58,039 nucleotides of DNA from a bacterium (lineage in GTDB: Bacteria > Vulcanimicrobiota > Vulcanimicrobiia > Vulcanimicrobiales > Vulcanimicrobiaceae), in NCBI GenBank assembly GCA_028869385.1, contig JAGWSR010000105.1:1-58039 (forward strand), given 5' to 3'. Below the pieces are notes generated by a model. That model saw only the letters and a program-made list of their open reading frames with translations. It had not been told where the DNA came from and did no database searches. Of this stretch, positions 26,179-34,890 are shown one piece after another (position 1 is the first letter of the stretch; the number at the start of each line of letters is the position of its first letter). Made by a program: the position numbers and the translations under genes.

Positions 26179-27405
26179 TTGCTATCTCTCGAGCGCCGAG
26201 CTCCTGCTTTCGCGCGCGCGTATTCCATCGCGCTCATCTCGCTCCACGCCGATCCTGCGACCGTGGTCGGCTCTCCGCAGAACGGCGGCGTCACGATCTA
26301 CGTGCGTGAATTGGCCCGTGCGCTCGCCCAATTCGGGCACCGTGTGGACGTATTCACGCGGCGCACCGATCCGCAGGCTCCGGCGAGCGAGCGTCGCGAC
26401 GGCTACACGCTGCATCGGATCGCGGCCGGCCCCCCGGCCCACCTCGGCAACGACGAGATCGCGGCGCATCTCGACGAGGCGCTCGCGGCGCTCGACGAGG
26501 CGTTCGATCGTCATGCCTACGATCTCATTTCGTCGCATTATTGGCTCTCGGGCACGCTCGGCGACGCGCTCGCGCGGCGCCGCGGCATCGCGCACGTTCA
26601 TACGCTGCACTCGCACGGCACCGCGCGCAAACGCCGCGACGCGATCACGCTCGAACGCATCGAGATCGAGCGCAAGCTGCTCCAAACGACGCCGATCGTC
26701 ACGCTCTCGCCGTCGCATCGCGAACTCTTCGCGCGCGACTACGGCTTGGTGCCGCCGCGTCTCGCGGTCGTGCCCGCGGGCGTGGATCTCGCGCGCTTTC
26801 GCCCGGGCGACGTCGCCGAGACGCGACGCGCGCTCGGCGTCCCGGAGCGCGGCCGATACGTGGGCTACGTCGGCCGACTCACACGCGAAAAAGGCATCGA
26901 CGAACTGATCAGCGCCTTTGCGCTGTTGCGCGCGAACGGTACCGAAGCGGGCCTGCTCGTCGTCGGCGGCGCGCAGCGCGGATCGCGCGTTCCCGAATTG
27001 CGCGCGCTCGCCGCGCGCTTCGGCGTCGCCGAGCACGTGCATTTCTTGGGTGCGATTCCGAATGCTCGCGTGGCCGATGCGTTTCGCGCGGCCGACGTAG
27101 TCGCCGTTCCAAGCCACTACGAGGCCTTCGGGCTCGTCGCGCTGGAGGCGCGGGCCTGCGGCGTTCCCGTCGTCGCGAGCGACGTCGGCGGCCTGCGCGA
27201 TCTCGTCACGCCGGCCAGCGGCGGCGCGCGCGTGGCGCCGGGCGATCTCGCCGGCTGGGCACGCGAGCTCGGCGCCGCGCTCGAACCCGGCGAGCTCCAA
27301 CGCCGCCGCGCGCGAGTGCTTCACGAAGGCGTCGGCCCGTACTCTTGGACGAGCATCGCATCGCGCATCGTCGCGTTCGGACTCCACGATGTCTGCGCCG
27401 ACTAG
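26179..27405 (+). CDS. GT4 glycosyltransferase, sucrose-phosphate-synthase-like
   Basis: The product is 408 aa from TTG 26179, chosen because GAGGAG (26166-26171) lies 7 bases upstream; ATG 26164 is an in-frame alternative with no clear ribosome site. The N-terminal Rossmann half has GGVTIYVRELARALAQFGHRVDVFTR. The C-terminal donor half has GYVGRLTREKGIDELISAF and PSHYEAFGLVALEARACGVPVV with the E-x7-E motif of retaining GT4 enzymes. The next gene is a sucrose-phosphatase-like HAD enzyme overlapping by 17 bp, so synthesis of sucrose phosphate from UDP-glucose and fructose 6-phosphate is the best inference. The c-di-AMP riboswitch controls the pair. Confidence 0.82.
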   Translation: MLSLERRAPAFARAYSIALISLHADPATVVGSPQNGGVTIYVRELARALAQFGHRVDVFTRRTDPQAPASERRDGYTLHRIAAGPPAHLGNDEIAAHLDEALAALDEAFDRHAYDLISSHYWLSGTLGDALARRRGIAHVHTLHSHGTARKRRDAITLERIEIERKLLQTTPIVTLSPSHRELFARDYGLVPPRLAVVPAGVDLARFRPGDVAETRRALGVPERGRYVGYVGRLTREKGIDELISAFALLRANGTEAGLLVVGGAQRGSRVPELRALAARFGVAEHVHFLGAIPNARVADAFRAADVVAVPSHYEAFGLVALEARACGVPVVASDVGGLRDLVTPASGGARVAPGDLAGWARELGAALEPGELQRRRARVLHEGVGPYSWTSIASRIVAFGLHDVCAD

Positions 27406-28174
27406 GCTTCTCGTCTGCGATCTCGACGGCACGCTCGTCGGGAACGACGCAGCGCTCGCGTGGCTGCTCGACGCGCTCACCTGGGATGGCGCGCCGATGC
27501 TCGCCTTTGCCACCGGACGTCAGCACGATTCCGCCTGCGCGCTGCTCGAGCGTGCGAACGTTCGCGCGGGCGCGTATCTGATCGCCGGCGTCGGCAGCGA
27601 GATCTACGAACGCGACGGCGACGCTTGGCGCGCGTTGCCCTGGCCCCCGGCCTCGTCGACGTGGGATGCGGAGCGCATCCGCACGTCGCTCGCCGACGTG
27701 CCCGAGCTCCATCCGCAAGCGGTGCATTCGCCGCACAAGATTTCGTACGTCGCGCACCCACGAACGCTCGCGCGCGTGCGCGACGCGCTCGAGGGCTCGG
27801 GCATCACCGCGACGCTCGTGCACAGTCACGACGAACTGCTCGACATTCTCCCGCCCGGCGTCGATAAAGGCAGCGCGGTGCGCCACCTCGCCGAACGCCT
27901 AGGGCTGCGACTCGACGCGGTGATGACCTGCGGCGACACCGAGAACGACCTCGCCATGCTCGCGTTGCCCGGACCGGCGGTGATCGTCGGCAACGCGCAC
28001 CCGCGGCTGCGCGCGGCGGCGGTGCGCATGCGCAACGTGTACATCGCGCGGGCGGAGGCCGCCGCGGGAATCCGCGAGGGCCTCGAACGCTTCGGCTGGC
28101 TTACGACGCTCGGTTGGAGTGCGCTCGACGGCACGCCGCGATCCCGTCGCGGTACCAGTAGCCGCTCTCTTTGA
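27389..28174 (+). CDS. HAD hydrolase, sucrose-6-phosphate-phosphatase-like
   Basis: The product is 261 aa, starting within the 3' end of the glycosyltransferase (17-bp overlap). Motif I is VCDLDGTLVGND, motif II ATGRQ, the C2-cap Lys region DKGSAVRHLAERLGL and motif III MTCGDTENDLAML. This is the S6PP/SPP branch of the HAD superfamily. It would release sucrose from sucrose 6-phosphate, finishing the two-step route with the upstream gene. Glucosylglycerol- or mannosylglycerate-type phosphatases are alternatives. The last 24 codons overlap the convergent beta-glucosidase gene. Confidence 0.82.
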   Translation: MSAPTRLLVCDLDGTLVGNDAALAWLLDALTWDGAPMLAFATGRQHDSACALLERANVRAGAYLIAGVGSEIYERDGDAWRALPWPPASSTWDAERIRTSLADVPELHPQAVHSPHKISYVAHPRTLARVRDALEGSGITATLVHSHDELLDILPPGVDKGSAVRHLAERLGLRLDAVMTCGDTENDLAMLALPGPAVIVGNAHPRLRAAAVRMRNVYIARAEAAAGIREGLERFGWLTTLGWSALDGTPRSRRGTSSRSL

Positions 28175-29462
28175 TCGTGCGGCGCTGCGTCTCGTAATCG
28201 ACGTGCACGAGACCGAAGCGTTGTCGGTACCCTTCGGTCCATTCGAAATTGTCGAGCAGCGACCACGCGAAGTAGCCGCTCACCGGCACGCCGTCGTCCA
28301 TCGCGCGCGCGACCTGCTCCAAATGCGATTCGAAGTACGCGATGCGCCGCGGATCCCGAACGGCGCCGTCGAGATCGACGACATCCGCATATGCCGCGCC
28401 GTTCTCGGTAACGAGCATGTCGCCCGGTGCGTAGCGCTCGTGAATGCGGCGCAGGGTGTCGTAGAGACCGTCGGGATAGACTTCCCAGCCCATCGACGTG
28501 CGCTCCGCGTGCGTCTGCTCGACGTACTCACCCAGCGGATTGAACGGCGAAGGGCCGCTGCGCAGCAGAAAGCGCGTGTAGTAATTCACGCCGAGAAAAT
28601 CCGTCTTCGCACCGATCGTCGCCATGTCGCCGTCGGCGATACGCAGCCGCGCGTGCGAGAGATCGGGTAAGAGCACGTCGTTGTACTCACCGCGATAGAG
28701 CGGGTCGAGAAACCACAGGTTTACGTTGACGTCGGCGGCGCGTGCCGCGGCGATATCTTTGGGTGCGTCGCTCGCGGCTTCGATCGGGCTGAAGTTGAGC
28801 GTGATTCCCACCCGGGCGTGCGGCGAGTTCGCGCGCAGCACCGGAACCGCCAGGCCATGCGCGAGCAGCAGGTGATGCGCGGCCTGCATGCCGAGCTCCA
28901 TCGAGCGATACCCGGGCGCGTGACTCCCCCACCCGTAGCTCAGCCACGACGAGACCCACGGCTCGTTGAGCGTGATCCACCCGGCGACGCCGTCGCCGAG
29001 CGCTCGCGACACGACGTCGGCGTACTCTTCGAACGCATACGCGGCGTCGCGCCCGATCCAGCCGCCGTAGCGGTCTTGCAGCGCCTGGGGCAGATCCCAG
29101 TGATAGAGCGTCGGGTAGGCGGCGATGCCGGCCGTCGCGAGTTGATCGATCAGGCGCCGGTAAAAATCCAGCCCGCGCTGATTCACCGGACCGCGCCCCT
29201 CGGGGAGTACGCGCGGCCACGCGATCGAAAAGCGGTAGGCATCCACGCCCAGCTCGCGCATGATGCCGACGTCCTCGGGCATACGGTGATAGTGGTCGTC
29301 GGCCACCATGCCGGTCTCGTTATTCGCGATCGTGCCGGGCAGTTCGCAGAATGTATCCCAAATGCTCGGGCCGCGGCCGTCTTCGGCGACGGCTCCTTCG
29401 ATCTGGTAGGCAGAGGTGGCGACACCCCAAAGAAACTCACCGGGAAAACGCTCGAATGTCAT
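28101..29462 (-). CDS. Beta-glucosidase, GH1 family
   Basis: The product is 453 aa, of the usual length. FLWGVATSAYQIEGA is the GH1 N-terminal signature. The acid/base Glu lies in TLNEPW (about residue 166) and the nucleophile in VTENGAAY (about residue 355). YHWDLPQAL and WSLLDNFEW are further substrate-site motifs. No signal peptide is present, so it acts in the cytoplasm on imported beta-glucosides. Its 3' end overlaps the sucrose-phosphatase gene by 74 bp, convergently. Confidence 0.95.
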   Translation of the reverse strand: MTFERFPGEFLWGVATSAYQIEGAVAEDGRGPSIWDTFCELPGTIANNETGMVADDHYHRMPEDVGIMRELGVDAYRFSIAWPRVLPEGRGPVNQRGLDFYRRLIDQLATAGIAAYPTLYHWDLPQALQDRYGGWIGRDAAYAFEEYADVVSRALGDGVAGWITLNEPWVSSWLSYGWGSHAPGYRSMELGMQAAHHLLLAHGLAVPVLRANSPHARVGITLNFSPIEAASDAPKDIAAARAADVNVNLWFLDPLYRGEYNDVLLPDLSHARLRIADGDMATIGAKTDFLGVNYYTRFLLRSGPSPFNPLGEYVEQTHAERTSMGWEVYPDGLYDTLRRIHERYAPGDMLVTENGAAYADVVDLDGAVRDPRRIAYFESHLEQVARAMDDGVPVSGYFAWSLLDNFEWTEGYRQRFGLVHVDYETQRRTIKESGYWYRDGIAACRRAHSNRAS

Positions 29463-29518
29463 TACCCTCTTCGTACAAGCTCATCCGTTCAGAGCCTTCC
29501 GGCGTTACAGATTTTGCA

Positions 29519-30163
29519 ATGACACGATTGGTATCGCGCGTCGCGATGACGCTGGTTCTTCTTCTCACCGCGCTGACGGCCGCCGCATCGGCAGCGACGC
29601 AGCACGTCGTCTTGGCGGGCGGATGCTTCTGGGGCATGCAGGCCGTCTTCGAATCGGTCAAGGGCGTCACGAAGGTCGTCGCCGGCTACTCGGGCGGCAA
29701 CTTCTTGACGGCGCACTACGAACTCGTCAGCACCGGCACGACGGGGCATGCGGAGTCGGTGGACGTCACCTACGATCCCGCGCGGGTGAGCTTTGCCGAT
29801 CTGCTGCGCGTCTATTTTCTCGTCGCGCACGATCCGACCGAACTGAACCGTCAGGGACCCGACGAAGGCTCGCAGTACCGATCCGAAATCTATTACACCT
29901 CCGCCGCGCAGCGCGACCAAGCGCAAGCGGAGATCGCACGCCTCGAGCGCGACCACGTCTTCGGCGCGCCGATCGTGACCAAGCTCGCGCCGCTAGCGGG
30001 CTTCTATCCGGCCGAGCAGTACCATCAGAATTATCTGGTGCACAACCCCGATAGCCCGTATATCGTGTATAACGATATCCCGAAGCTGATCGCACTTCGC
30101 GAGAAGTTTCCCACGCTCGCACGCATGGACGCCGCGCCGATGCGCGTTGCGATGCGCCGTTAA
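29519..30163 (+). CDS. msrA: Exported peptide-methionine (S)-S-oxide reductase MsrA
   Basis: The product is 214 aa from ATG 29519. A signal peptide (VSRVAMTLVLLLTALTAAASA) precedes the enzyme. The catalytic Cys is in AGGCFWGMQ. Later motifs VVAGYSGG, TGHAESVDVTYDP and EQYHQNYL are typical. The resolving Cys usually found after HQNYL is absent (SPYIVY instead), and no other Cys exists in the mature protein. Recycling may depend directly on thioredoxin or a small thiol. It repairs oxidised Met in envelope proteins. It is divergent from the GH1 gene and overlaps the convergent CoA-transferase by 4 bp. Confidence 0.93.
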   Translation: MTRLVSRVAMTLVLLLTALTAAASAATQHVVLAGGCFWGMQAVFESVKGVTKVVAGYSGGNFLTAHYELVSTGTTGHAESVDVTYDPARVSFADLLRVYFLVAHDPTELNRQGPDEGSQYRSEIYYTSAAQRDQAQAEIARLERDHVFGAPIVTKLAPLAGFYPAEQYHQNYLVHNPDSPYIVYNDIPKLIALREKFPTLARMDAAPMRVAMRR

Positions 30164-31002
30164 CGAATCGCCGCGAGCGGCACGTCGTGCTGCTCGCCGA
30201 GTCGTTCCCACTCGGCCGCGCTGCGCCGCACGAAGACCTCGCGCAGCGCCTCGTGTGTAAGCACCTCGATCCCGAGCAGTTGCTGAAGGCGCTCGATAAA
30301 ATGGGGCTCGAGGGCGGCGAGCGCGATCCATCCGTCTTCCGCCGGATAGATGGCATACGTCGGTAACGCGCCGCCGAGCGAGCCGTCGGCGCGCGTGAGT
30401 CCGTAGCGATACGGTTGCGCGAAATCGGCCGCCGCCCCCGTGATGCTCACGTCCACGCGCGTCGCGCGTCCCGTGCGTTCGCGCAGCAGCAGCGCCCCGA
30501 GCGTCGCGCTCACCGCGCGCTCCGTCGCGGCCATGTCGCCGACGAGCGTGCGCGGCATCGCGGGCGGAGCGATCGTACCGGCATGCGCTTGATAGGTGAG
30601 ATCGTGACCGGCGCGATCGTCGTGCGGGGGCGCCTCACCCGAAATCGCGACGTGAATCAGGCGCGGGTAGCGTGCGTGCAGCGAGTCCCACGACGCGCCG
30701 ATGCGTTCGAGCGAGCGCGCGCGCACCGACGTAAGCAACACGTCCGCCGGGGCGAGCAGCGCGTCGAGCGTGCGCAAGGCGCCGGGTTCGCGCAGATCGA
30801 GTCGCACGATCTCGATGCCGTTCGAGACGGCCGCATACCAGGACGCCGACGCGAGTTCGAGCGGATCGCCGCGCAGCGGCTCGATCTTGGTCACGTGCGC
30901 CCCAAGCGCGCGCAAGCGCGCGGCGCTAACGGGTCCGGGAATGTTCTGCACGAGGGCGACGACCGTAATGCCGTCGAGCGTTTCAGCGAGCGCGTCGATC
31001 AT
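30160..31002 (-). CDS. CaiB/BaiF family class III CoA transferase (short)
   Basis: The product is 280 aa from ATG 31002, against about 380-410 aa for the family. N-terminal GITVVALVQNIPGPVSAARLRALGAHVTKIEPLRGDP is typical. The catalytic Asp region is AGHDLTYQAHAG. Family C-terminal parts are shortened but include DVSITGAAADFAQP and LPTYAIYPAEDGWIALAALE. The short form resembles alpha-methylacyl-CoA racemase/CoA transferase variants. The substrate is unknown. It is divergent from the deacetylase gene. Confidence 0.82.
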   Translation of the reverse strand: MIDALAETLDGITVVALVQNIPGPVSAARLRALGAHVTKIEPLRGDPLELASASWYAAVSNGIEIVRLDLREPGALRTLDALLAPADVLLTSVRARSLERIGASWDSLHARYPRLIHVAISGEAPPHDDRAGHDLTYQAHAGTIAPPAMPRTLVGDMAATERAVSATLGALLLRERTGRATRVDVSITGAAADFAQPYRYGLTRADGSLGGALPTYAIYPAEDGWIALAALEPHFIERLQQLLGIEVLTHEALREVFVRRSAAEWERLGEQHDVPLAAIR

Positions 31003-31079
31003 AGGGCGCGAGCTTCGACGCGGCACCCGCTCCTCGCTGCGAAGGTCAATGCGCCGCGCGCGAGCAATCGTCGGGCGTC

Positions 31080-32036
31080 GTGCCCAAGCGTAAATCGTCG
31101 CGGCGCAAGGCCGCTCGCCCATCGTGGATCGCTCCCGCGCTGCTGGTCGTCACCGCGATCGCGGTCGGCTGGTTCCTCTTTCGCCCCGTGCATCGCATCG
31201 CACACAAGCCGCACCATCGCGTCGCCGTAGCCACGGCCACGCCGGAGGCGAGCGCCTCGCCGGAGCCGAGCCCAAGCGCCACGGCGACCGCAAGCGCCGC
31301 GCCTAGCGCGTCGCCAACGGCGTCGCCAAGCGCGTCGCCGACCGCATCGCCGAGCGTGCTCCCCGCCATCCCCGGCGGGCCGAAGCTCGCACTCATCGTG
31401 GACGACTGCGGTCAGTGGGTCGCGACCGAGCGCGGCTTCATTGCGCTGCCGATTCCGATCACGCTCTCGGTGCTGCCCGACGTGCACGCGACGACGACGA
31501 TCATGCGCGAAGCCGCCGATGCCGGGAAAGGCGTCATGCTGCATCTCCCGATGGAGACGATCTCGGGGTTGAACCCGGGTCCGGGCAAGGTGACGACCGA
31601 GATGACCGACGCACAGATCGTCGCGCAGGTCGAAGACGATCTCGCGCAAGTTCCGCTCGCGCAGGGCGTCAACAATCACGAAGGCAGCAAGGCGAGCGCC
31701 GATCCCCGCGTGATGCGCGACGTCATCGGCGTGCTCGCGAAACACGGCAAGCTCTTCTTCGTGGACTCGCGCACGAGCGCGGCGTCGGTCGGCGCGACGG
31801 TGGCCGCCGCGGATGGCGTGCCGAGCGCCTCGCGCGACGTGTTTCTCGACAACAAGGCCGAAGTCGCGTACACCGAAGCGCAGCTGCGCGAAGCGGCGGC
31901 AATCGCCAAGCGCACGGGAAGCGCGATTGCGATCGGCCATCCTCGTCCGACGACGCTCGAAGCGGTCCGTGCGATGATTCCGGAACTGCAAGCCGAGGGC
32001 ATCACCTTCGTGCTCGCCAAGTCGCTCGCGCGTTAG
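31080..32036 (+). CDS. Divergent polysaccharide deacetylase (YibQ/DUF610-like)
   Basis: The product is 318 aa from GTG 31080. A Lys/Arg-rich start and one membrane anchor (about 15-35) precede a long Ala/Ser/Pro/Thr-rich linker (about 48-98) made of near-repeated SPSASPTA units. The NodB-like domain begins LALIVDDCGQ and contains TLSVLPDVH, MLHLPMET, GVNNHEGSKA and IGHPRPTTLEA, as in the divergent deacetylase family. It is likely periplasmic and linked to envelope polysaccharide. It converges on the HxlR gene with a 4-bp overlap. Confidence 0.88.
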   Translation: MPKRKSSRRKAARPSWIAPALLVVTAIAVGWFLFRPVHRIAHKPHHRVAVATATPEASASPEPSPSATATASAAPSASPTASPSASPTASPSVLPAIPGGPKLALIVDDCGQWVATERGFIALPIPITLSVLPDVHATTTIMREAADAGKGVMLHLPMETISGLNPGPGKVTTEMTDAQIVAQVEDDLAQVPLAQGVNNHEGSKASADPRVMRDVIGVLAKHGKLFFVDSRTSAASVGATVAAADGVPSASRDVFLDNKAEVAYTEAQLREAAAIAKRTGSAIAIGHPRPTTLEAVRAMIPELQAEGITFVLAKSLAR

Positions 32037-32380
32037 TCGGGAGCTTTACCCCAGCGCTCGGCCCAGCGCCCGATCGCATCCATCGATTCTTGCAACTCGG
32101 CACCGGCGCAGGTCAACGCGTAGACGACCTTGACCGGCGAGCCGGGCTCGACGTTGCGGGTGATGAGGCCCTCGCCCTCGAGCTCGCGCAGGCGCTCGGT
32201 AAGCAGCCGGTCGGAGATGCCCGGAATCGAGCCCAAAAGTTCGTTGAAGCGACGCGGGCCACCGAGCAGCACGCGAATGACGGCGCCGGTCCAGCGTCGG
32301 CCGATGAGTTCGACCGCGCGGTGAAAGCGCGGGCAGAGCTGCACGTCGAGGTGGTCGCTGGTCGTCTGCGTCATTGCCAT
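32033..32380 (-). CDS. HxlR-family transcriptional regulator
   Basis: The product is 115 aa. The domain is complete: CPRFHRAVELIGRRWTGAVIRVLLGGPRRFNELLGSIPGISDRLLTERLRELEGEGLI is the HxlR winged helix, with a Cys near residue 16 where redox- or aldehyde-sensing members have theirs. A second ATG lies two codons in. It is divergent from the DUF389 membrane protein gene (88 bp), the likeliest target. Confidence 0.93.
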   Translation of the reverse strand: MAMTQTTSDHLDVQLCPRFHRAVELIGRRWTGAVIRVLLGGPRRFNELLGSIPGISDRLLTERLRELEGEGLITRNVEPGSPVKVVYALTCAGAELQESMDAIGRWAERWGKAPD

Positions 32381-32468
32381 TGGTATCGTCCTACGTCAAC
32401 TTTCTCTTCATAGCTTACCATAAGTAGGCTGAAGGCACAAACTCCGTTCCCGCCAATCGCCTGAGCCA

Positions 32469-33467
32469 ATGACCGTGGATTTCATCCGGCCGCTCGCTCC
32501 GGCCGAGCGCAAGGCCTTCATCGAGGCGATCGCGCGCGACTCGAGCCTCCATGCGCCCTTCATCGTGCTCGTCATCGCTTCGTGCGCGATCGCGACGTTC
32601 GGACTGATCGCCAACAGCGCCGCGGTGATCATCGGCGCGATGATCGTGGCGCCGCTGATGTCGCCGATCACGGCATTCGCCTTCGGCGTCGTCAACGCCG
32701 ATCCACGCGTCACGCGCGGCAGTCTCACCACGCTCGCCGTGGGCGTCGCGCTCGCGCTCGCCATCTCGACGATCCTTTCGTTCGTGACCGGCGTCCCGAA
32801 CTACGGCAGCGAGATCCTCGCGCGCGGCGCACCGACGCTGCTCGACCTCGGCGTCGCACTCGCCGCGGGCTTCGTCGCCGCCTACGCGCGCGTGCGTAGC
32901 GAGATTTCGGCCACGCTCGCCGGCACGGCGATCGCCGTCGCGTTGATGCCGCCGGTCTGCACGATCGGCATCGGTCTCGCACACTTCGACGCAACGCTCG
33001 CGCGCGGCGCCGCGCTGCTCTTCGTGACGAACTTGCTCGGCATCGCCTTCGCGTGCATGCTCGCGTACGCACTCACCGGCTTCGCATCGTGGGAGCGCGC
33101 TCGCGCGGGCCTCGCCTGGATCGCGATCCTCGTCGCGGTCGTCGCGATTCCGCTCGGCGTCAGCTTCGCGCGCCTGCTCAATCAGTCACGGCTCGAACAC
33201 GCACTCCAGAGCGCGCTGACCGGCGGTACGGTCACCTTTCGTCGCGTCACGATCGTCGCGACCGAGTTCGATTGGCTCGACTCGCCCCCGAGCGTGGAAC
33301 TGACCGTGCGCGCCGCCGAGCCGATCACCTCGACACAGGTGCGCCTGCTCGAAGCCTACGCCAAGCGCGAGACGGGCGTACCGTTTCGCTTGATTTTCGA
33401 TGTCGAACCCGTGGTGCGCGTCACCGGGACCACATCGAGCGTAGCCACGCCGACACCGCCGAACTGA
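32469..33467 (+). CDS. DUF389 (TIGR00341-type) membrane protein
   Basis: The product is 332 aa. After about 25 polar residues there are roughly six membrane segments, with NSAAVIIGAMIVAPLMSPI and ALMPPVCTIGIGL motifs, the DUF389 signature. The C-terminal 100 residues are soluble. The family has been proposed as transport-related but is uncharacterised. Its 3' end overlaps the convergent hydrolase gene by 47 bp. Confidence 0.9.
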   Translation: MTVDFIRPLAPAERKAFIEAIARDSSLHAPFIVLVIASCAIATFGLIANSAAVIIGAMIVAPLMSPITAFAFGVVNADPRVTRGSLTTLAVGVALALAISTILSFVTGVPNYGSEILARGAPTLLDLGVALAAGFVAAYARVRSEISATLAGTAIAVALMPPVCTIGIGLAHFDATLARGAALLFVTNLLGIAFACMLAYALTGFASWERARAGLAWIAILVAVVAIPLGVSFARLLNQSRLEHALQSALTGGTVTFRRVTIVATEFDWLDSPPSVELTVRAAEPITSTQVRLLEAYAKRETGVPFRLIFDVEPVVRVTGTTSSVATPTPPN

Positions 33468-34890
33468 CGCGCTCGTCGAACGGCTGCGTGCCGTGTGTGA
33501 AGAGATGGTCGTCATGCTCGAACGTGACGAGCGTGATGCGGCGCCGCGCGCGCCGCGCCGCCGCGACGAGCGGAGCGAGTTCGGCGTCGGTGACGTTCTC
33601 GTCGCGCCCGCCGTGGACGATCAAGATCGGTTGACGAACCCGCGCGATCTCGGCCCGCGGATCGATCCCGTTCCAACTCGCCAAAAAGTGTGCGTTCGCA
33701 TGCTCGAGCTGCGCCAACATCGCCGACGACATCATACCGCGTTTGCGCTGGTCGTCGAGGATCGCAAGATACGGCATCGGGAGCGGCGCGAGCAGCACGA
33801 GCGCGGAGACGGGTGCCCCGCCGAGCGCGGCTCCCAACGCGAGTTCGCCGCCTTCGCTGTGGCCCACGAGCGCGATCTTCGCCGGATTCACGCGTGGATC
33901 ACCGCGCAGCGTTGCGAGCGCCGCGCGTACGTCGTCGAGATACGACGTGCGCGTCACGAGCGCGGGTGCGAGCGCGGAATGCGAGCGACCGGCAAAGCGT
34001 TTGTCGTACCGCAACACGGCGAAGCCGCGTGCGTTGAGCTGCTGCGAGAGGTCGAAGAACGGATGGAGCGATCCAACCTGCTCGTTACGATCGTTCGATC
34101 CGCTCCCGCCGATCAAGAGCACTGCGGGGAACGGCGCGCGTCCGCGCAGCGGATAGGAGATCGTTCCCGCGATCGAACTTCCGTCGGCCGAGGTAAAGCG
34201 CACCTCGCGCGACGGATAGCGCGAGTGCAGCGGAGCGGGCGTCGCGAGCACGGGCGGAGCCGTCGCAGCCGAACGAGCCTCGAGCCGCACGTGGACGGCG
34301 CCGGCTTCGAGATCGTCGGGAACGAGTGTGTGCGGATCGTACCAAATGGTCTCCGTCGTCTGCGCGATGCGAACCACGAGCGCGCGATCGTGGCCGCCGA
34401 GGGCGCTCGACGGCGGCGCGGGCGAAGCGGCGACGATGGCCGCATCCACGGCACGACCGGCGTTCGGAACCACGAAGGTGCAATCGGTCGCCTGCGATGC
34501 GTTCACGACCGCCGGTAACATGACCATCGCGCTCATCAACGAATCCGCGACGACCGCGCATGCGGGGTGCGCGATCGCGATATGCTGTTCGGTTGATCCG
34601 AGCTTCATCACCGCGTCATGACCCTCGACGCGAATGGAGAGCGGCGGCATGCCGACGTTCGCGCCAGTATACGCACGCAGACGCAGTCGCGCGTCGTACG
34701 AACTCGTGGTGCGCGCCGTTGCCGTGGGTGCGACGAACGCTTCGTTCGTACTCGCACCGCGGTCGTCGATGGTCACGACGACGGTCGTGTGCCCGATCGG
34801 CGCGGTCGACGCCGAACTGAAGATCGTGTACCGATACGTGCCGCTCGCGGGCATGACGATCGGTGCGGTGGTCGGTGGCGCGGCAATCAT
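33421..34890 (-). CDS. Alpha/beta hydrolase with N-terminal beta-rich domain
   Basis: The product is 489 aa from ATG 34890, overlapping the slipin stop as ATGA. Residues 1-200 are beta-rich (SGTYRYTIFSS..., resembling DUF3108-type domains). The C-terminal half is an alpha/beta hydrolase: LLIGGSGSNDRNE, FAVLRYDKRFAGRS, GHSEGGELAL (nucleophile Ser), HGGRDENVTD (Asp) and HDDHLFTHG (His). The family is close to dienelactone-hydrolase/esterase-like exoenzymes, but no signal peptide is visible from this start. It is last in a GntR-slipin-hydrolase operon. Confidence 0.82.
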   Translation of the reverse strand: MIAAPPTTAPIVMPASGTYRYTIFSSASTAPIGHTTVVVTIDDRGASTNEAFVAPTATARTTSSYDARLRLRAYTGANVGMPPLSIRVEGHDAVMKLGSTEQHIAIAHPACAVVADSLMSAMVMLPAVVNASQATDCTFVVPNAGRAVDAAIVAASPAPPSSALGGHDRALVVRIAQTTETIWYDPHTLVPDDLEAGAVHVRLEARSAATAPPVLATPAPLHSRYPSREVRFTSADGSSIAGTISYPLRGRAPFPAVLLIGGSGSNDRNEQVGSLHPFFDLSQQLNARGFAVLRYDKRFAGRSHSALAPALVTRTSYLDDVRAALATLRGDPRVNPAKIALVGHSEGGELALGAALGGAPVSALVLLAPLPMPYLAILDDQRKRGMMSSAMLAQLEHANAHFLASWNGIDPRAEIARVRQPILIVHGGRDENVTDAELAPLVAAARRARRRITLVTFEHDDHLFTHGTQPFDERVSSAVSAWLRSMWSR

